Assembly (NCBI GenBank): GCA_903832325.1
Contig: CAILBC010000036.1
Coordinates: 124,001-188,000 of the forward strand
Source: an uncultured Sphingomonadales bacterium
Lineage (GTDB): Bacteria; Pseudomonadota; Alphaproteobacteria; Sphingomonadales; Sphingomonadaceae
Direction: 5' to 3'
Length of the DNA: 64,000 nt
Position 1 is the first letter of the stretch, and every line of letters starts with the position of its first letter. Positions 51,470 through 60,734 of the stretch are shown piece after piece. The notes beneath the pieces were generated by a model. That model saw nothing but the letters and a program-made list of their open reading frames with translations, was not told the DNA's origin and did no database searches. Made by a program: the position numbers and the translations under genes.

Positions 51470-52073
51470 TGGCAGCTCCTGCAAAAGGTCCATAGAGCCG
51501 GGTCGGGGTGACCACGGCGGCCAGCGGGCGATCATGCGCTTCGCGCGGCAGACGTTCGACCAGCTGGCAATCCCATGCCAGCCCGATTGCCACCGTGCCC
51601 GGATGCGCCGCCAGCCAGCGATCATAATGCCCGCCGCCCTGGCCCAGCCGATCCCCCTGCGCGGTAAACCCGACCAGCGGTACAAACAGCACCTGGGGCA
51701 CGATCACATCGGTACTGGCAGCCGGCTGGGGCATGCCAAAGGGGCCGGGTTCGAGCAATTCATCAAGATGGGGCGAAGCCCAGCGGCGAAACTGCATCGC
51801 GCCTGCGCGATCGGCAAACCACGGCAGCGCCACGGTGTGCCCGGCTTCATGAAAATGGCGGGCATAGCCCAGCGCGGGCGCTTCGCCCGGCGCTGCGGCA
51901 TAAAGCCCCACGGTCGCGCCTGCGGGCACAAGATCGGCCAGCGCGGCCGGCGGGCGCATCAGCACCAGCGCGCGCACCCGCGGATCGAGATCGGCGGCAT
52001 GGGCGCGCCGGGCCGCGCGCAAGGACCGGCGCAGGGCATCCTTGGTCCGGATATGGTCAGTGCTGTCGTTCAA
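51462..52073 (-). CDS. fau: 5-formyltetrahydrofolate cyclo-ligase
   Basis: A 203-residue protein with the family motifs: KDALRRSLRAARRAH near the start, VGLYAAAPGEAP, VIVPQVLFVPLVGFTAQGDRLGQGGGHYDRWLA and the final AVVTPTRLYGP. It converts 5-formyl-THF to methenyl-THF with ATP. The gene is downstream of 6S RNA and zapA, an arrangement conserved in many proteobacteria. Confidence 0.94.
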   Translation of the reverse strand: MNDSTDHIRTKDALRRSLRAARRAHAADLDPRVRALVLMRPPAALADLVPAGATVGLYAAAPGEAPALGYARHFHEAGHTVALPWFADRAGAMQFRRWASPHLDELLEPGPFGMPQPAASTDVIVPQVLFVPLVGFTAQGDRLGQGGGHYDRWLAAHPGTVAIGLAWDCQLVERLPREAHDRPLAAVVTPTRLYGPFAGAAND

Positions 52074-52094
52074 CCGAAACAGGTCCCGGATCGG

Positions 52095-52297
52095 CCGGCA
52101 CCGGGTGCGGGCGTGATGGCAATTTTGGGGGGTGACGGGCCCACCATGGGTCGTTTGCTCGGAAAATCCTCTGACGCGTTTACGTCAGGTGGAGACCATG
52201 TGCCCGGAACCCCAATGGAATCAGAGTGGTCCTGGGCAGGGACAGCCCCCATAGGATTGCTTATAGCCTCAGGGATGTTCATGCGGCTCGTGCCGGG
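52095..52297 (-). ncRNA. ssrS: 6S RNA (ssrS)
   Basis: The region between zapA and the cyclo-ligase gene holds no convincing ORF. On the minus strand its two ends pair (CCGGCAC with GTGCCGG, 52290-52296 and 52095-52101), giving a long closed hairpin of about 200 nt, as in 6S RNA. The location zapA-ssrS-fau is the conserved site in proteobacteria. Exact ends are approximate. The ORF at 52070-52282 in the track is a by-product. Confidence 0.68.
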
Positions 52298-52317
52298 CAG
52301 AACCCGTCATCCCCTAT

Positions 52318-52713
52318 TTAGGGATGATCGGCCGAATGCTCAAGCCGTGCGGCAAGCTTTTCCACCCGATCAGCGAGCGCGGCCACCCGGATAAGCAAAT
52401 CCGGGGTGATTTCGCCCTCGTTGCCAGAAGATTCCGGAGCGGCAGGTGCGGGGGCAGCAGGTTCCGGAGCAGCAGCTTGGGGCGCAGGGGCCGGTGGCCC
52501 CTTTTGCAGGGTGTGCAGCTCGTCCGCCAGCATCAGCGCGGCGATTACCAGCATGCGCGCCTCGGTCTGGCCCTGGCCCACGCCCAGCATGCGCACGCGA
52601 TCGTCGATCATCTGCGCCAGCATGGTCACATGATCGGCCTCTTCGGGCGCGATCGCGATGATATGGCTGCGCCCGCCGATGGTCAGCGTGATGTTGCGGT
52701 TTTGCGCGGTCAT
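52318..52713 (-). CDS. zapA: Cell division protein ZapA
   Basis: A 131-residue ZapA with NITLTIGGRSHIIAIAPEEADHV at the start, then a helix (MLVIAALMLADELHTLQKG), a Pro/Ala-rich linker and a C-terminal coiled coil. ZapA stabilises FtsZ filaments at midcell. It overlaps the upstream coiled-coil gene by ATGA and precedes 6S RNA. Confidence 0.92.
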   Translation of the reverse strand: MTAQNRNITLTIGGRSHIIAIAPEEADHVTMLAQMIDDRVRMLGVGQGQTEARMLVIAALMLADELHTLQKGPPAPAPQAAAPEPAAPAPAAPESSGNEGEITPDLLIRVAALADRVEKLAARLEHSADHP

Positions 52714-52946
52714 GGCTTGTCCGATGCGGCGGGTGCTTCGGGCAGGTTGGCCAGCAACAGGTCAAGCTGGTGCAGTTCCTTGCTCACCGTGTCTTTCAGC
52801 CGGCGATGGCGCGCCTTCAGCGCGACCATTTCGGCCATTTCGGCCTCTCGCGCCGCCGCGGCGCGTTCCAGCCGGTCGAGCGCATGCGCGATCCGGTCAA
52901 GGTCCTGATCCAGACTTGCGGTTGGTTCGGGGCTTGGGGTGGTCAT
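52710..52946 (-). CDS. Small coiled-coil protein co-transcribed with zapA
   Basis: A 78-residue protein from the ATG at 52946; the track adds a long unsupported extension. It is one continuous coiled coil (DLDRIAHALDRLERAAAAREAEMAEM), with a polar tail. It overlaps zapA. Homologues sit upstream of zapA in many sphingomonads, and the combination suggests a division-related partner. Not a recognised ZapB by sequence. Confidence 0.7.
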   Translation of the reverse strand: MTTPSPEPTASLDQDLDRIAHALDRLERAAAAREAEMAEMVALKARHRRLKDTVSKELHQLDLLLANLPEAPAASDKP

Positions 52947-53274
52947 GCCGTTCTCGCTAGCACAACGCCGCGCACAGGCAAGCGTGCGCGCGCGCCGTTG
53001 CGCCGCTGCCGCCGATTGCCGCGGCCCGGGTAATTTTGCGGTGCAGACGGATTGACTCAAGCCACGGTTTTCCGCCAATGCATAGGAATGCGCCAAACCG
53101 CCGGCACGCCTCTGCACGTCATCGCCCGGACATGGCGAGACAGCCAGGTCCGGGCGCAGGCCACAGCCTTGACGGGGGGGATGGGCTGTCCCAAGAGGCC
53201 GCAACCGAAGACCGAAACCGAATCAGTGTCATCCGCGTGGGGGGCCCCGCGCTCCAACAAGGGGGCAACCAGGA
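52947..53274. promoter_or_regulatory. Divergent region zapA partner / tkt, with strong hairpin
   Basis: A 328-bp region without a gene. CGCCCGGAC (53123-53131) and GTCCGGGCG (53148-53156) form a 9-bp stem, closed inside by TGGC-GAGACA-GCCA. It lies about 120 bp upstream of the tkt start, so it may be part of the tkt leader or of the divergent promoter. No riboswitch class is recognised. Confidence 0.45.
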
Positions 53275-55242
53275 ATGACCCGTGAATCCGAAATGCTGGT
53301 GCCCATGGCCAATGCCATCCGCGCGCTGGCAATGGATGCCGTGCAGGCTGCCAATTCCGGCCACCCGGGCATGCCGATGGGCATGGCCGACGTTGCCACG
53401 GTGCTGTGGTCGGATTTTCTGAAATTCGATCCCGATGCGCCGCGCTGGGCCGATCGTGACCGGTTCGTGCTGTCGGCCGGGCATGGTTCGATGCTGATTT
53501 ATGCGCTGCTCCACCTGTCGGGCTATGCCTCGCCCACGATTGGCGACATCCGCAATTTCCGCCAGATGAACAGCGTGTGCGCCGGGCATCCGGAAAACTT
53601 CCTGATCCCCGGGGTGGAATGCACCACCGGCCCGCTGGGGCAGGGGTTTGCCATGGCGGTGGGCATGGCCATGGCCGAACGCCACATGAATGCCGTGTTT
53701 GGCGATGTGCTGGTTGATCATCGCACCTGGGTGATCGCGGGTGACGGCTGCCTGATGGAAGGCATCAACCACGAAGCGGTGGGCCTTGCCGGAACGCTCG
53801 GGCTGGGGCGGCTCAACGTGCTGTGGGATGATAACCGCATCACCATCGATGGCGATGCCAGCCTGTCGACCAGCGAGGATGTGCTGGGCCGCTATCGCGC
53901 CAGCGGCTGGCATGTCGCATCGTGCGACGGGCACGATCATGCCGATATCGCCCGCGCCCTGGCCGAAGCTGCCGCCGACCCGCGCCCCTCGCTGGTCGCC
54001 TGCCGCACGCTCATCGGCAAAGGCGCGCCCAACAAGGAAGGCGGCCACAATGTCCACGGCAGCCCGCTGGGCGCCGACGAGATTGCGGCAACCCGCGCCA
54101 ATCTGGGCTGGACGGCAGAACCCTTCGACATTCCCGCCGATATCCTGGCCGCCTGGCGCGCCACGGGCACGCGCGGCCGCGCCGCGCACCAGGCATGGCA
54201 GGCGGCAACCGCCGCGCACCCCGATCGCGCCGAATTCGACCGGCGCATGGCCGGCGAATTGCCGCCGATGGCCGATGCCGAGGCCGCCTTTGCCGGCTGG
54301 CTGGGCAATCCGCGCAAAGTTGCCACGCGCAAGGCATCGGAACTGGCGCTTGATGTGCTGGCCCCGGCCGTGCCCGAACTGTTTGGCGGCTCGGCCGATC
54401 TGACCGGATCGAACCTGACCAAAGTGAAGGCCACGCCCTCGTTCGGGCAGCAGGCCTATGCCGGGCGCCATGTCCATTACGGCATCCGCGAATTCGGCAT
54501 GGCCGCGGCGATGAACGGTGCGGCGCTGCACGGCGGGGTGATCCCTTATGGCGGCACGTTCCTGGTCTTTTCCGATTATTGCCGCAACGCGATCCGCCTT
54601 TCGGCGCTCCAGCACGTGCGCGCGGTCTATGTGATGACGCACGATTCGATCGGCCTGGGTGAAGATGGCCCGACTCACCAGCCGGTGGAGCACGTGATGA
54701 GCCTGCGGCTGATCCCCAATCTGCACGTGTTCCGCCCCGCCGATATCATCGAGACGGCGGAATGCTGGCAGATCGCCCTGGCCAGTGCGGCAACCCCTTC
54801 GGTGCTCGCGCTGTCGCGCCAGAATCTGCCGCAATTGCGCCAGACCGGCGGCAATCTCAGCGCGAAGGGCGCCTATCGCCTGATCGCCGCGACCGCACCG
54901 CGCAAAGTCGTGCTGATCGCCACCGGATCGGAAGTGGAAATCGCCGTGGCCACTGCCGCCGCGCTCGAAGCGCGCGGGCTGGGCGCCGATGTCGTATCGA
55001 TGCCGTGCTGGAGCCTGTTCGACATGCAGGACGCCGCCTATCGCGCCGATGTGCTGCCGGCGGACGTGCTGAAAGTTTCGATCGAGGCCGGCGTGACCAC
55101 CGGCTGGCAGAAATACGTCTGCGATGGCCTGACCATCGGCATCGACACGTTTGGCGCATCGGCCCCTGCCGATGTACTCTATGACCACTTCGGCCTTACC
55201 GCGGACAAGATCGTTCCGCGGATTCTCGACCGGATCATCTGA
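53275..55242 (+). CDS. tkt: Transketolase
   Basis: A 655-residue transketolase. N-terminal TPP domain: AIRALAMDAVQAANSGHPGMPMG, then GPLGQGFAMAVGMAMAE and the binding motif GDGCLMEGINHEA. Middle domain: REFGMAAAMNGAALHGG, FLVFSDYCRNAIRLSAL and THDSIGLGEDGPTHQPVE; C-terminal domain with VVLIATGSEVEIAVA. It transfers C2 units in the pentose phosphate pathway. First gene of the block tkt-gap-pgk, 18 bp before gap. Confidence 0.98.
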   Translation: MTRESEMLVPMANAIRALAMDAVQAANSGHPGMPMGMADVATVLWSDFLKFDPDAPRWADRDRFVLSAGHGSMLIYALLHLSGYASPTIGDIRNFRQMNSVCAGHPENFLIPGVECTTGPLGQGFAMAVGMAMAERHMNAVFGDVLVDHRTWVIAGDGCLMEGINHEAVGLAGTLGLGRLNVLWDDNRITIDGDASLSTSEDVLGRYRASGWHVASCDGHDHADIARALAEAAADPRPSLVACRTLIGKGAPNKEGGHNVHGSPLGADEIAATRANLGWTAEPFDIPADILAAWRATGTRGRAAHQAWQAATAAHPDRAEFDRRMAGELPPMADAEAAFAGWLGNPRKVATRKASELALDVLAPAVPELFGGSADLTGSNLTKVKATPSFGQQAYAGRHVHYGIREFGMAAAMNGAALHGGVIPYGGTFLVFSDYCRNAIRLSALQHVRAVYVMTHDSIGLGEDGPTHQPVEHVMSLRLIPNLHVFRPADIIETAECWQIALASAATPSVLALSRQNLPQLRQTGGNLSAKGAYRLIAATAPRKVVLIATGSEVEIAVATAAALEARGLGADVVSMPCWSLFDMQDAAYRADVLPADVLKVSIEAGVTTGWQKYVCDGLTIGIDTFGASAPADVLYDHFGLTADKIVPRILDRII

Positions 55243-55260
55243 CCCTTCAGGAGACGTGAC

Positions 55261-56268
55261 ATGGCGGCAAAAGTCGCAATCAATGGTTTCGGACGCATCG
55301 GCCGCAATGTGGCGCGCGCCATCCTCGAACGCCCCGATTGCGGGCTGGAACTGGTCGCGATCAACGATCTGGCCAGCACGCTGGCCAATGCCCGCCTGTT
55401 CAAGCGTGACAGCGTGCACGGCGCCTATCACGGCACGGTCGAAGTGGACGGCACCGACCTGATCATCGACGGCAAGCGCATCAAGGTGACGGCCGAGCGT
55501 GATCCGGCCAAGCTGCCCCATGCGGCCGACGGCATCGACATCGCGCTGGAATGCACCGGGTTCTTCACCGATCGCGAAGGCGCGCAAAAGCACCTGGATG
55601 CCGGCGCCAAGCGCGTGCTGATTTCGGCGCCTGCGAAAAATGTCGATCTGACGGTGGTCTATGGCGTGAACCATGACAAGCTGACCGCCGCGCACACGAT
55701 CGTTTCGAACGCATCGTGCACCACCAATTGCCTGGCGCCCTTTGCCAAAGTCCTGCACGAAGCGATCGGCATCGAGCGTGGCCTGATGACCACGATCCAC
55801 AGCTATACCAACGATCAGAAGATCCTCGACCAGATCCATTCGGACCCGCGCCGCGCCCGCGCCGCAGCGATGAACATGATCCCCACCACCACCGGCGCCG
55901 CGCGCGCAGTGGGCGAAGTGCTGCCCGATCTGAAGGGAAAGCTCGACGGTTCGGCGATCCGCGTGCCCACACCCAATGTCTCGGTGGTCGATCTGACGTT
56001 CACGCCGATGCGCGACACCACGCGCGATGAAGTCAACGCGCTGTTGAAGGCTGCGGCCGAGGGCCCGCTGAAGGGTGTGCTGGCCTATACCGACGAACCG
56101 CTGGTTTCGATCGATTTCAACCACGATCCGGCCTCGTCGACGATTGACAGCCTGGAAACCGCAGTGATCGATGGCAAACTGGTGCGCGTGCTGTCGTGGT
56201 ATGATAACGAATGGGGTTTTTCGAACCGCATGGTCGATACCGCCGGCGTGATCGCCAATCTGATCTGA
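55261..56268 (+). CDS. gap: Glyceraldehyde-3-phosphate dehydrogenase
   Basis: A 335-residue GAPDH with a Rossmann start ([18 protein letters not shown]), the catalytic Cys in [16 protein letters not shown], His in IHSYTNDQ, and the C-terminal [14 protein letters not shown]. It oxidises glyceraldehyde 3-phosphate to 1,3-bisphosphoglycerate. It is followed by a palindromic repeat, then pgk. Confidence 0.98.
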   Translation: MAAKVAINGFGRIGRNVARAILERPDCGLELVAINDLASTLANARLFKRDSVHGAYHGTVEVDGTDLIIDGKRIKVTAERDPAKLPHAADGIDIALECTGFFTDREGAQKHLDAGAKRVLISAPAKNVDLTVVYGVNHDKLTAAHTIVSNASCTTNCLAPFAKVLHEAIGIERGLMTTIHSYTNDQKILDQIHSDPRRARAAAMNMIPTTTGAARAVGEVLPDLKGKLDGSAIRVPTPNVSVVDLTFTPMRDTTRDEVNALLKAAAEGPLKGVLAYTDEPLVSIDFNHDPASSTIDSLETAVIDGKLVRVLSWYDNEWGFSNRMVDTAGVIANLI

Positions 56269-56271
56269 CCC

Positions 56272-56432
56272 GAAATCCTCCCCGAACCGGGGAGGGGGAC
56301 CACCCGCAGGGTGGTGGAGGGGGATCGGCCCCACCCACCACCCCGCGCAAGACCTTGCACCCAGCCGCACAACCCCTCCACCGCCTTTCAGGCGGTCCCC
56401 CTCCCCGGGGCGGGGAGGAATCAAGGATGCCA
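56272..56432. repeat. Palindromic repeat element between gap and pgk
   Basis: About 160 bp with terminal inverted repeats: TCCTCCCCGAACCGGGGAGG on the left and CCTCCCCGGGGCGGGGAGGA on the right, each itself a hairpin. An inner CCACCCGCAGGGTGGTGGAG forms a further hairpin that pairs with CCTCCACCGCC further right. The design is like REPIN or MITE elements that are dispersed in sphingomonad genomes (recollection). It holds no gene. Confidence 0.7.
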
Positions 56433-56434
56433 CG

Positions 56435-57631
56435 ATGCCTTTCAAGACGTTGGACGACATTGGCGAAGTGGCCGGCAAGGCCGTGCTGGTGCGCGAAGAT
56501 CTGAACGTGCCGATGGCCGATGGCCGGGTTTCCGATGATACGCGCCTGCGCGCCACCGTGGCGACGCTGGCGGAACTGGCCGACCGGGGTGCGCGGGTGC
56601 TGGTGCTGGCCCATTTCGGCCGGCCCAAGGGCGAACGCGTCGAAGCCGATTCGCTGATCCACGTGGTGCCCGCGCTGCAGGCGGTGCTGGGTCGTTCGGT
56701 GGGTTTCATTGCCGATTGCACCGGCGATGCGGCCGAGGCGGCGGTGGCGGCGCTTTCCCCCGGATCGATAACCGTGCTGGAAAACACGCGGTTTCACAAA
56801 GGCGAGGAAAAGAACGACCCGGCCTTTGTCGCGGCATTGGCGCGGCTGGGTGATCTTTATGTCAACGATGCCTTTTCCGCCGCGCATCGCGCGCATGCCT
56901 CTACCGAGGGGCTGGCGCATGCACTGCCCGCTTATGCCGGGCGCGCCATGCAGGCCGAGCTTGAGGCGCTGGAAAAGGCGCTGGGCAAGCCCGAACATCC
57001 GGTGGCCGCAGTGGTCGGCGGGGCCAAAGTTTCGACCAAGCTGGCGGTGCTGACCCACCTGGTGACCAAAGTCGATCATCTGATCATCGGTGGCGGCATG
57101 GCCAACACGTTTCTCGCCGCGCGCGGGGTCGATGTGGGCAAATCGCTGTGCGAACACGATCTGAAGTCCACCGCCGAGGCCATTCTCGATGCCGCCGATG
57201 CAGCGGGTTGCACCGTGCATTTGCCCTATGATGCGCTGGTGGCCAGGGAATTTGCCGCCAATCCGCCATCGCTGCGCGTGACCAACGTGCACGAAGTCGC
57301 CGCCGACGAGATGATCCTCGATGTCGGCCCGCAGGCGACCGAGGCGCTGGCCGATGTGCTCAAGACCTGCCGCACGCTGGTGTGGAACGGGCCGCTGGGC
57401 GCGTTCGAAATTGCGCCTTTCGATACTGCCACGGTGGCGCTGGCGCGATCGGCGGCGGCACTGACCAGCGAAGGCGCGCTGGTTTCGGTGGCTGGCGGCG
57501 GTGATACCGTGGCCGCGCTCAACCACGCCGGGGTGGCGGGCGATTTTTCCTATGTGTCAACCGCGGGCGGCGCCTTCCTCGAATGGATGGAAGGCAAGGA
57601 TTTGCCCGGAGTCAGCGCGCTGAACGGTTGA
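56435..57631 (+). CDS. pgk: Phosphoglycerate kinase
   Basis: A 398-residue [67 protein letters not shown], then [11 protein letters not shown] and the C-terminal NGPLGAFE and [12 protein letters not shown]. It makes ATP and 3-phosphoglycerate. It starts right after the palindromic element and is followed by an inverted repeat that may end the transcript. Confidence 0.98.
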   Translation: MPFKTLDDIGEVAGKAVLVREDLNVPMADGRVSDDTRLRATVATLAELADRGARVLVLAHFGRPKGERVEADSLIHVVPALQAVLGRSVGFIADCTGDAAEAAVAALSPGSITVLENTRFHKGEEKNDPAFVAALARLGDLYVNDAFSAAHRAHASTEGLAHALPAYAGRAMQAELEALEKALGKPEHPVAAVVGGAKVSTKLAVLTHLVTKVDHLIIGGGMANTFLAARGVDVGKSLCEHDLKSTAEAILDAADAAGCTVHLPYDALVAREFAANPPSLRVTNVHEVAADEMILDVGPQATEALADVLKTCRTLVWNGPLGAFEIAPFDTATVALARSAAALTSEGALVSVAGGGDTVAALNHAGVAGDFSYVSTAGGAFLEWMEGKDLPGVSALNG

Positions 57632-57649
57632 GCCTTTGCGGCAGGGGCG

Positions 57650-57692
57650 CCAGACCATGACGACGTTTCATGGAAACGCCATCATGGTCTGG
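57650..57692. terminator. Nested inverted repeat between convergent pgk and tlpA-like genes
   Basis: CCAGACCATGA (57650-57660) pairs with TCATGGTCTGG (57682-57692). Inside, GTTTC-ATG-GAAAC forms a second hairpin. A short AT-rich tract (ATTTATGTTTT) follows on the right. The position between two convergent genes suits a bidirectional terminator. Confidence 0.55.
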
Positions 57693-57694
57693 AT

Positions 57695-58279
57695 TTATGT
57701 TTTCGCGTGATTTTTGCCAAAAACCGGTGCCCACTTTTTGTCATCACGCTCCAGGGCGATTCCCCCCCGTTGCCATGGACCCCCCGGTGCCATGGCTCCG
57801 CCGGTGCCCAGCAGCGGCCCGATCAGATCGTCCAGCACATCAGCCGTGAATGCGCCGGCCCCGGCATGGCGCACCACGCCGGTGGCATCGATGACGAAAT
57901 TGGTCGGCACGCCCTCCATCGGTGCATAGGGCCCGTGCAACCGGTGCAGCGGGGGGATGGCCAGCGCGGCAAACAGTTTGCGCAGCTGGTATTCGGGCAC
58001 CGAATCCTCGGTCGTCGCTGCCAGCACGACCAGGCCCTTGTTGCGGTGCGCCCGGTAATAGGCATCGAGCAGCGGCAGTTCCTGCCGGCAGGGCACGCAC
58101 CAGGTTGCCCAGAAATTGATCACCACGACTTTGCCGCGCAGCGAAGCAAGATCAAAGCGTTCGCCGGTCACGGTTTCAAACCGCGCATTGGGGGCGACTT
58201 GCCCGATTCGGATCGGCGCGGCCGCAGCCGGCTGCGAAAGGCAAACCAGGGCGATGAAGGCAAGGGCAATGGCGCGCAA
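57695..58279 (-). CDS. TlpA/ResA-like thiol-disulfide oxidoreductase
   Basis: About 194 residues from a TTG at 58279, directly before a signal peptide (LRAIALAFIALVCLSQPAAA). The track version begins at 58408 and has an Arg/Lys-rich front that is unlikely to be exported. The protein has a thioredoxin fold with the WCVPC active site in VVVINFWATWCVPCRQELP and the cis-Pro region GVPTNFVID. Periplasmic reductant, perhaps for cytochrome c maturation. It converges with pgk and is divergent from the aldolase gene. Confidence 0.82.
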   Translation of the reverse strand: MRAIALAFIALVCLSQPAAAAPIRIGQVAPNARFETVTGERFDLASLRGKVVVINFWATWCVPCRQELPLLDAYYRAHRNKGLVVLAATTEDSVPEYQLRKLFAALAIPPLHRLHGPYAPMEGVPTNFVIDATGVVRHAGAGAFTADVLDDLIGPLLGTGGAMAPGGPWQRGGIALERDDKKWAPVFGKNHAKT

Positions 58280-58562
58280 AGTGGTCTGGTCCCGGTTGTG
58301 CGGAAAAGGTCCGCACCCCTTACGGCCCCATTTTTGCGGTGCGTCAAGCCGGCCGGCCGGGCCACGGTCACAGCTTTTTGCGGCAACCGGAATCCGCTTT
58401 TGCGGCATGGAAAATTAAACGCCGGGACAGGTCCGGCGCATGTTGCGCTGCACCCGACATCGCGCTAAAGGGCGTGCGTGCATAGGTATGCGGACCGGCA
58501 GGTCGCAGCGCCGGACAGGCGGCCTTTTGCGTCTTTGATCACATGCAGGGAACGACCGCGCC

Positions 58563-59471
58563 ATGAATCACGCCGAACAGACGAACAAGATCGCCACCGG
58601 CAAGGGGTTCATTGCGGCGCTTGACCAGTCGGGCGGATCGACGCCCAAGGCGCTGAAAGGCTATGGCATCGAAGCCGGCGCCTGGGCCACCGATGACGAG
58701 ATGTTCGGACTGATCCACGCCATGCGCGCGCGGATCATGTCGTCGCCGGTCTTTACCGGAGACAAAGTGCTGGGCGCGATCCTGTTTGAACGCACCATGG
58801 ACGGGCTGGTCGGCGGTCAGCCGGTGCCGGCCGCGCTGAATGCGCGCGGCGTCGTGCCGTTCATCAAGATCGACAAGGGCCTGGAGGACGAAGCCGACGG
58901 CGTTCAGCTGATGAAGCCGATCAGCGGGCTGGGCGATCTGCTGGCGCGTGCGCGCGGGCTGGGCGTGTTTGGCACCAAGGAACGCTCGGTGATCCATTCG
59001 GCCCATGCAGGCGGGATTGATGCGATTGTCGCGCAGCAGTTTGCGCTTGCCAACGACGTGCTGGCCGCCGGGCTGATGCCGATCATCGAACCCGAAGTGA
59101 ATATCAAGAGCGACTCGCGCGGAGCCTGCGATGCGCTGCTGCTCGATGCGCTGTTGCGCGCGCTCGATGCCCTGCCGCAGGGTGTGAAAGTCATGCTGAA
59201 GCTCTCGCTGCCGCATGTGCCGGGCACGTTTGCGCCGCTGGTGGGCCATCGCGGCGTGCTGCGCGTGGTCGCGCTGTCGGGCGGATACAGCCGCCCCGAA
59301 GCCTGTGTTGAACTGGCCAAAAACGCCGGGATCATTGCCAGCTTCAGCCGCGCGCTGCTCGAAGATCTGCGCGCGCAGATGACCGATGCCGAATTCGATG
59401 CCGCGCTGGGCGCCGCGATCGATGAAATCTACACCGGGTCCACGGTCAAGACGGTGCCGGTTGCTGCCTGA
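58563..59471 (+). CDS. fda: Fructose-bisphosphate aldolase, class I
   Basis: A 302-residue class I aldolase of the bacterial type (staphylococcal Fda is the closest I recall): ATGKGFIAALDQSGGSTPKALKGYG, ILFERTMD, PFIKIDKGLEDEADGVQLMKP, IIEPEVNIKS, then the Schiff-base Lys in KVMLKLSLP and VVALSGGYSRPEAC. It cleaves fructose 1,6-bisphosphate without a metal. It is followed by a strong terminator. Confidence 0.95.
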   Translation: MNHAEQTNKIATGKGFIAALDQSGGSTPKALKGYGIEAGAWATDDEMFGLIHAMRARIMSSPVFTGDKVLGAILFERTMDGLVGGQPVPAALNARGVVPFIKIDKGLEDEADGVQLMKPISGLGDLLARARGLGVFGTKERSVIHSAHAGGIDAIVAQQFALANDVLAAGLMPIIEPEVNIKSDSRGACDALLLDALLRALDALPQGVKVMLKLSLPHVPGTFAPLVGHRGVLRVVALSGGYSRPEACVELAKNAGIIASFSRALLEDLRAQMTDAEFDAALGAAIDEIYTGSTVKTVPVAA

Positions 59472-59516
59472 AAGTTTTGAGACCTGAACGATTTGTGACG
59501 AGGATGGGAAAAGGCA

Positions 59517-59555
59517 CGCCCCTTACCCCGGTAAACCGGGGAAGGGGCGTTTTCC
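59517..59555 (+). terminator. Rho-independent terminator after the aldolase gene
   Basis: CGCCCCTTACCCCGG and CCGGGGAAGGGGCG form a GC-rich stem with loop TAAA, followed by TTTTCC. It lies 46 bp after the aldolase stop and ahead of thiE. Confidence 0.85.
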
Positions 59556-59605
59556 TGTGTGGTGCGCGCGCGGGGATTTGCAAAGCCGCGCGTTTGTTCT
59601 AGCGC

Positions 59606-60265
59606 ATGGGCATGACCGCACCCGATTGCCAGCTCTATCTGATTTCGCCGCTCGATGTATCGGGTGAATTTCCCGCCCGTCTGGCGCGCGCGATCGATGC
59701 CGGGCCGGTGGCGGCGTTCCAGTTCCGCGTAAAGGGCATCGATGACCATGCCGCCGCCTTGCTGGCCGCGCCGCTGATGGAAATCTGCGCCGGCCGCGAT
59801 GTGGCGTTCATTGTCAACGATTCCATCGGCCTGGCCAAACGGCTGGGCGCAGACGGGGTCCATCTGGGGCAGGATGATGGCGCCGTGGCCGATGCGCGCC
59901 AGCGGCTGGGGCGTGAGGCGCAGATCGGCGTGACCTGCCACGATAGCCGCCATCTGGCGATGGAAGCGGGCGAGGCGGGCGCCGACTATATCGCGTTCGG
60001 CGCGTTTTTCCCGTCACAGACCAAGGAAACGCGCCACCAGGCCGATCTTGATCTGCTGCATTGGTGGTCCAGCCTGTTCGAATTGCCGGTGGTGGCGATC
60101 GGCGGGATCACGCCCGATAATTGCGTGCCGCTGGTGGCCGCCGGCGCCGATTTTCTTGCGGTGAGCAATGCCGTGTGGGCCGGGGACGAGGTGCAGGCGG
60201 TGCAGGATTTTGCGCGCGCCATGGCCTTGGGCATGGATCTGCGCGCGGCCGCCGCGAAGGGCTGA
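59606..60265 (+). CDS. thiE: Thiamine-phosphate synthase
   Basis: A 219-residue ThiE: LYLISPLDVSGEFPARL, FQFRVKG, IVNDSIGLAKRLGADGVHLGQDD, IGVTCHD, ADYIAFGAFFPSQTKE and VVAIGGITPDNCVPLVAAGADFLAV. It joins the thiazole and pyrimidine phosphates to thiamine phosphate. No TPP riboswitch (thi box) is seen in the 134 bp before it, which hold the aldolase terminator. Confidence 0.95.
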   Translation: MGMTAPDCQLYLISPLDVSGEFPARLARAIDAGPVAAFQFRVKGIDDHAAALLAAPLMEICAGRDVAFIVNDSIGLAKRLGADGVHLGQDDGAVADARQRLGREAQIGVTCHDSRHLAMEAGEAGADYIAFGAFFPSQTKETRHQADLDLLHWWSSLFELPVVAIGGITPDNCVPLVAAGADFLAVSNAVWAGDEVQAVQDFARAMALGMDLRAAAAKG

Positions 60266-60275
60266 AACGCGCGCG

Positions 60276-60734
60276 TCAGCTTTCGCCGCCGGTGTCATCC
60301 CCGATGGCGCTGGCGCTGCGCTGGCGCACGCAACGATCGGTGCTGCGTTGCCCGGCGGCATCGACCGGATGCAGGATGCCCTGGCCCACCAGAATATAGC
60401 TGCGCCCGCGGAACGGGCCCGATGTCATCGTCATGGTTTCGCCCAGCAGCAGATAGCTGCCCGCTTCGCCCTGCGCGGTGCGATAGCTGGAATCGGCAAT
60501 CACGTCGAAACTGTTCTGCGGCTGCGGCTTTGGCGGGGCGGTGGCATCGCCCATCGCCTCGCACGCCCAATAGCCTTTCAGCAGGACCTTGAGCTGCCCG
60601 CCCGGTGCCGCCGTGGCCGGGCCGGAAGCCGCAAGCACGGCTGCGGCAAGAAAGGCCATGGCGGCCACTGCGACCGACAGGCCGCGGGGAAGCGGGCGCA
60701 GCGCGCGGTTGCGCAAAAAGGACAGGCAGTGCAT
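60276..60734 (-). CDS. Conserved exported hypothetical protein
   Basis: About 152 residues from the ATG at 60734, with AGG seven bases upstream; the track start at 60833 is possible but less likely. It has an Arg-rich front and a signal sequence (LSVAVAAMAFLAAAVLAASGPATA), then QLKVLLKGYWACEAMGDA and a beta-rich part with GSYLLLGETMTMTSGPFRGRSYILVG. Two cysteines (WACE and DRCV) could pair. No family recognised. Convergent with thiE, divergent from efp. Confidence 0.65.
   Translation of the reverse strand: MHCLSFLRNRALRPLPRGLSVAVAAMAFLAAAVLAASGPATAAPGGQLKVLLKGYWACEAMGDATAPPKPQPQNSFDVIADSSYRTAQGEAGSYLLLGETMTMTSGPFRGRSYILVGQGILHPVDAAGQRSTDRCVRQRSASAIGDDTGGES

Noticed and set aside
52070-52282. 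70-codon leftward ORF between zapA and the cyclo-ligase gene
   Set aside because: It lies fully within the 6S RNA candidate and has no protein-like features.
53119-56787. 1222-codon leftward ORF antisense to tkt, gap and pgk
   Set aside because: Artifact of high GC: long open antisense frame opposite three housekeeping genes with clear motifs.
59472-59605. Possible TPP riboswitch upstream of thiE
   Set aside because: The 134 bp hold the aldolase terminator; no thi-box-like CTGAGA core with the expected pairing is seen.
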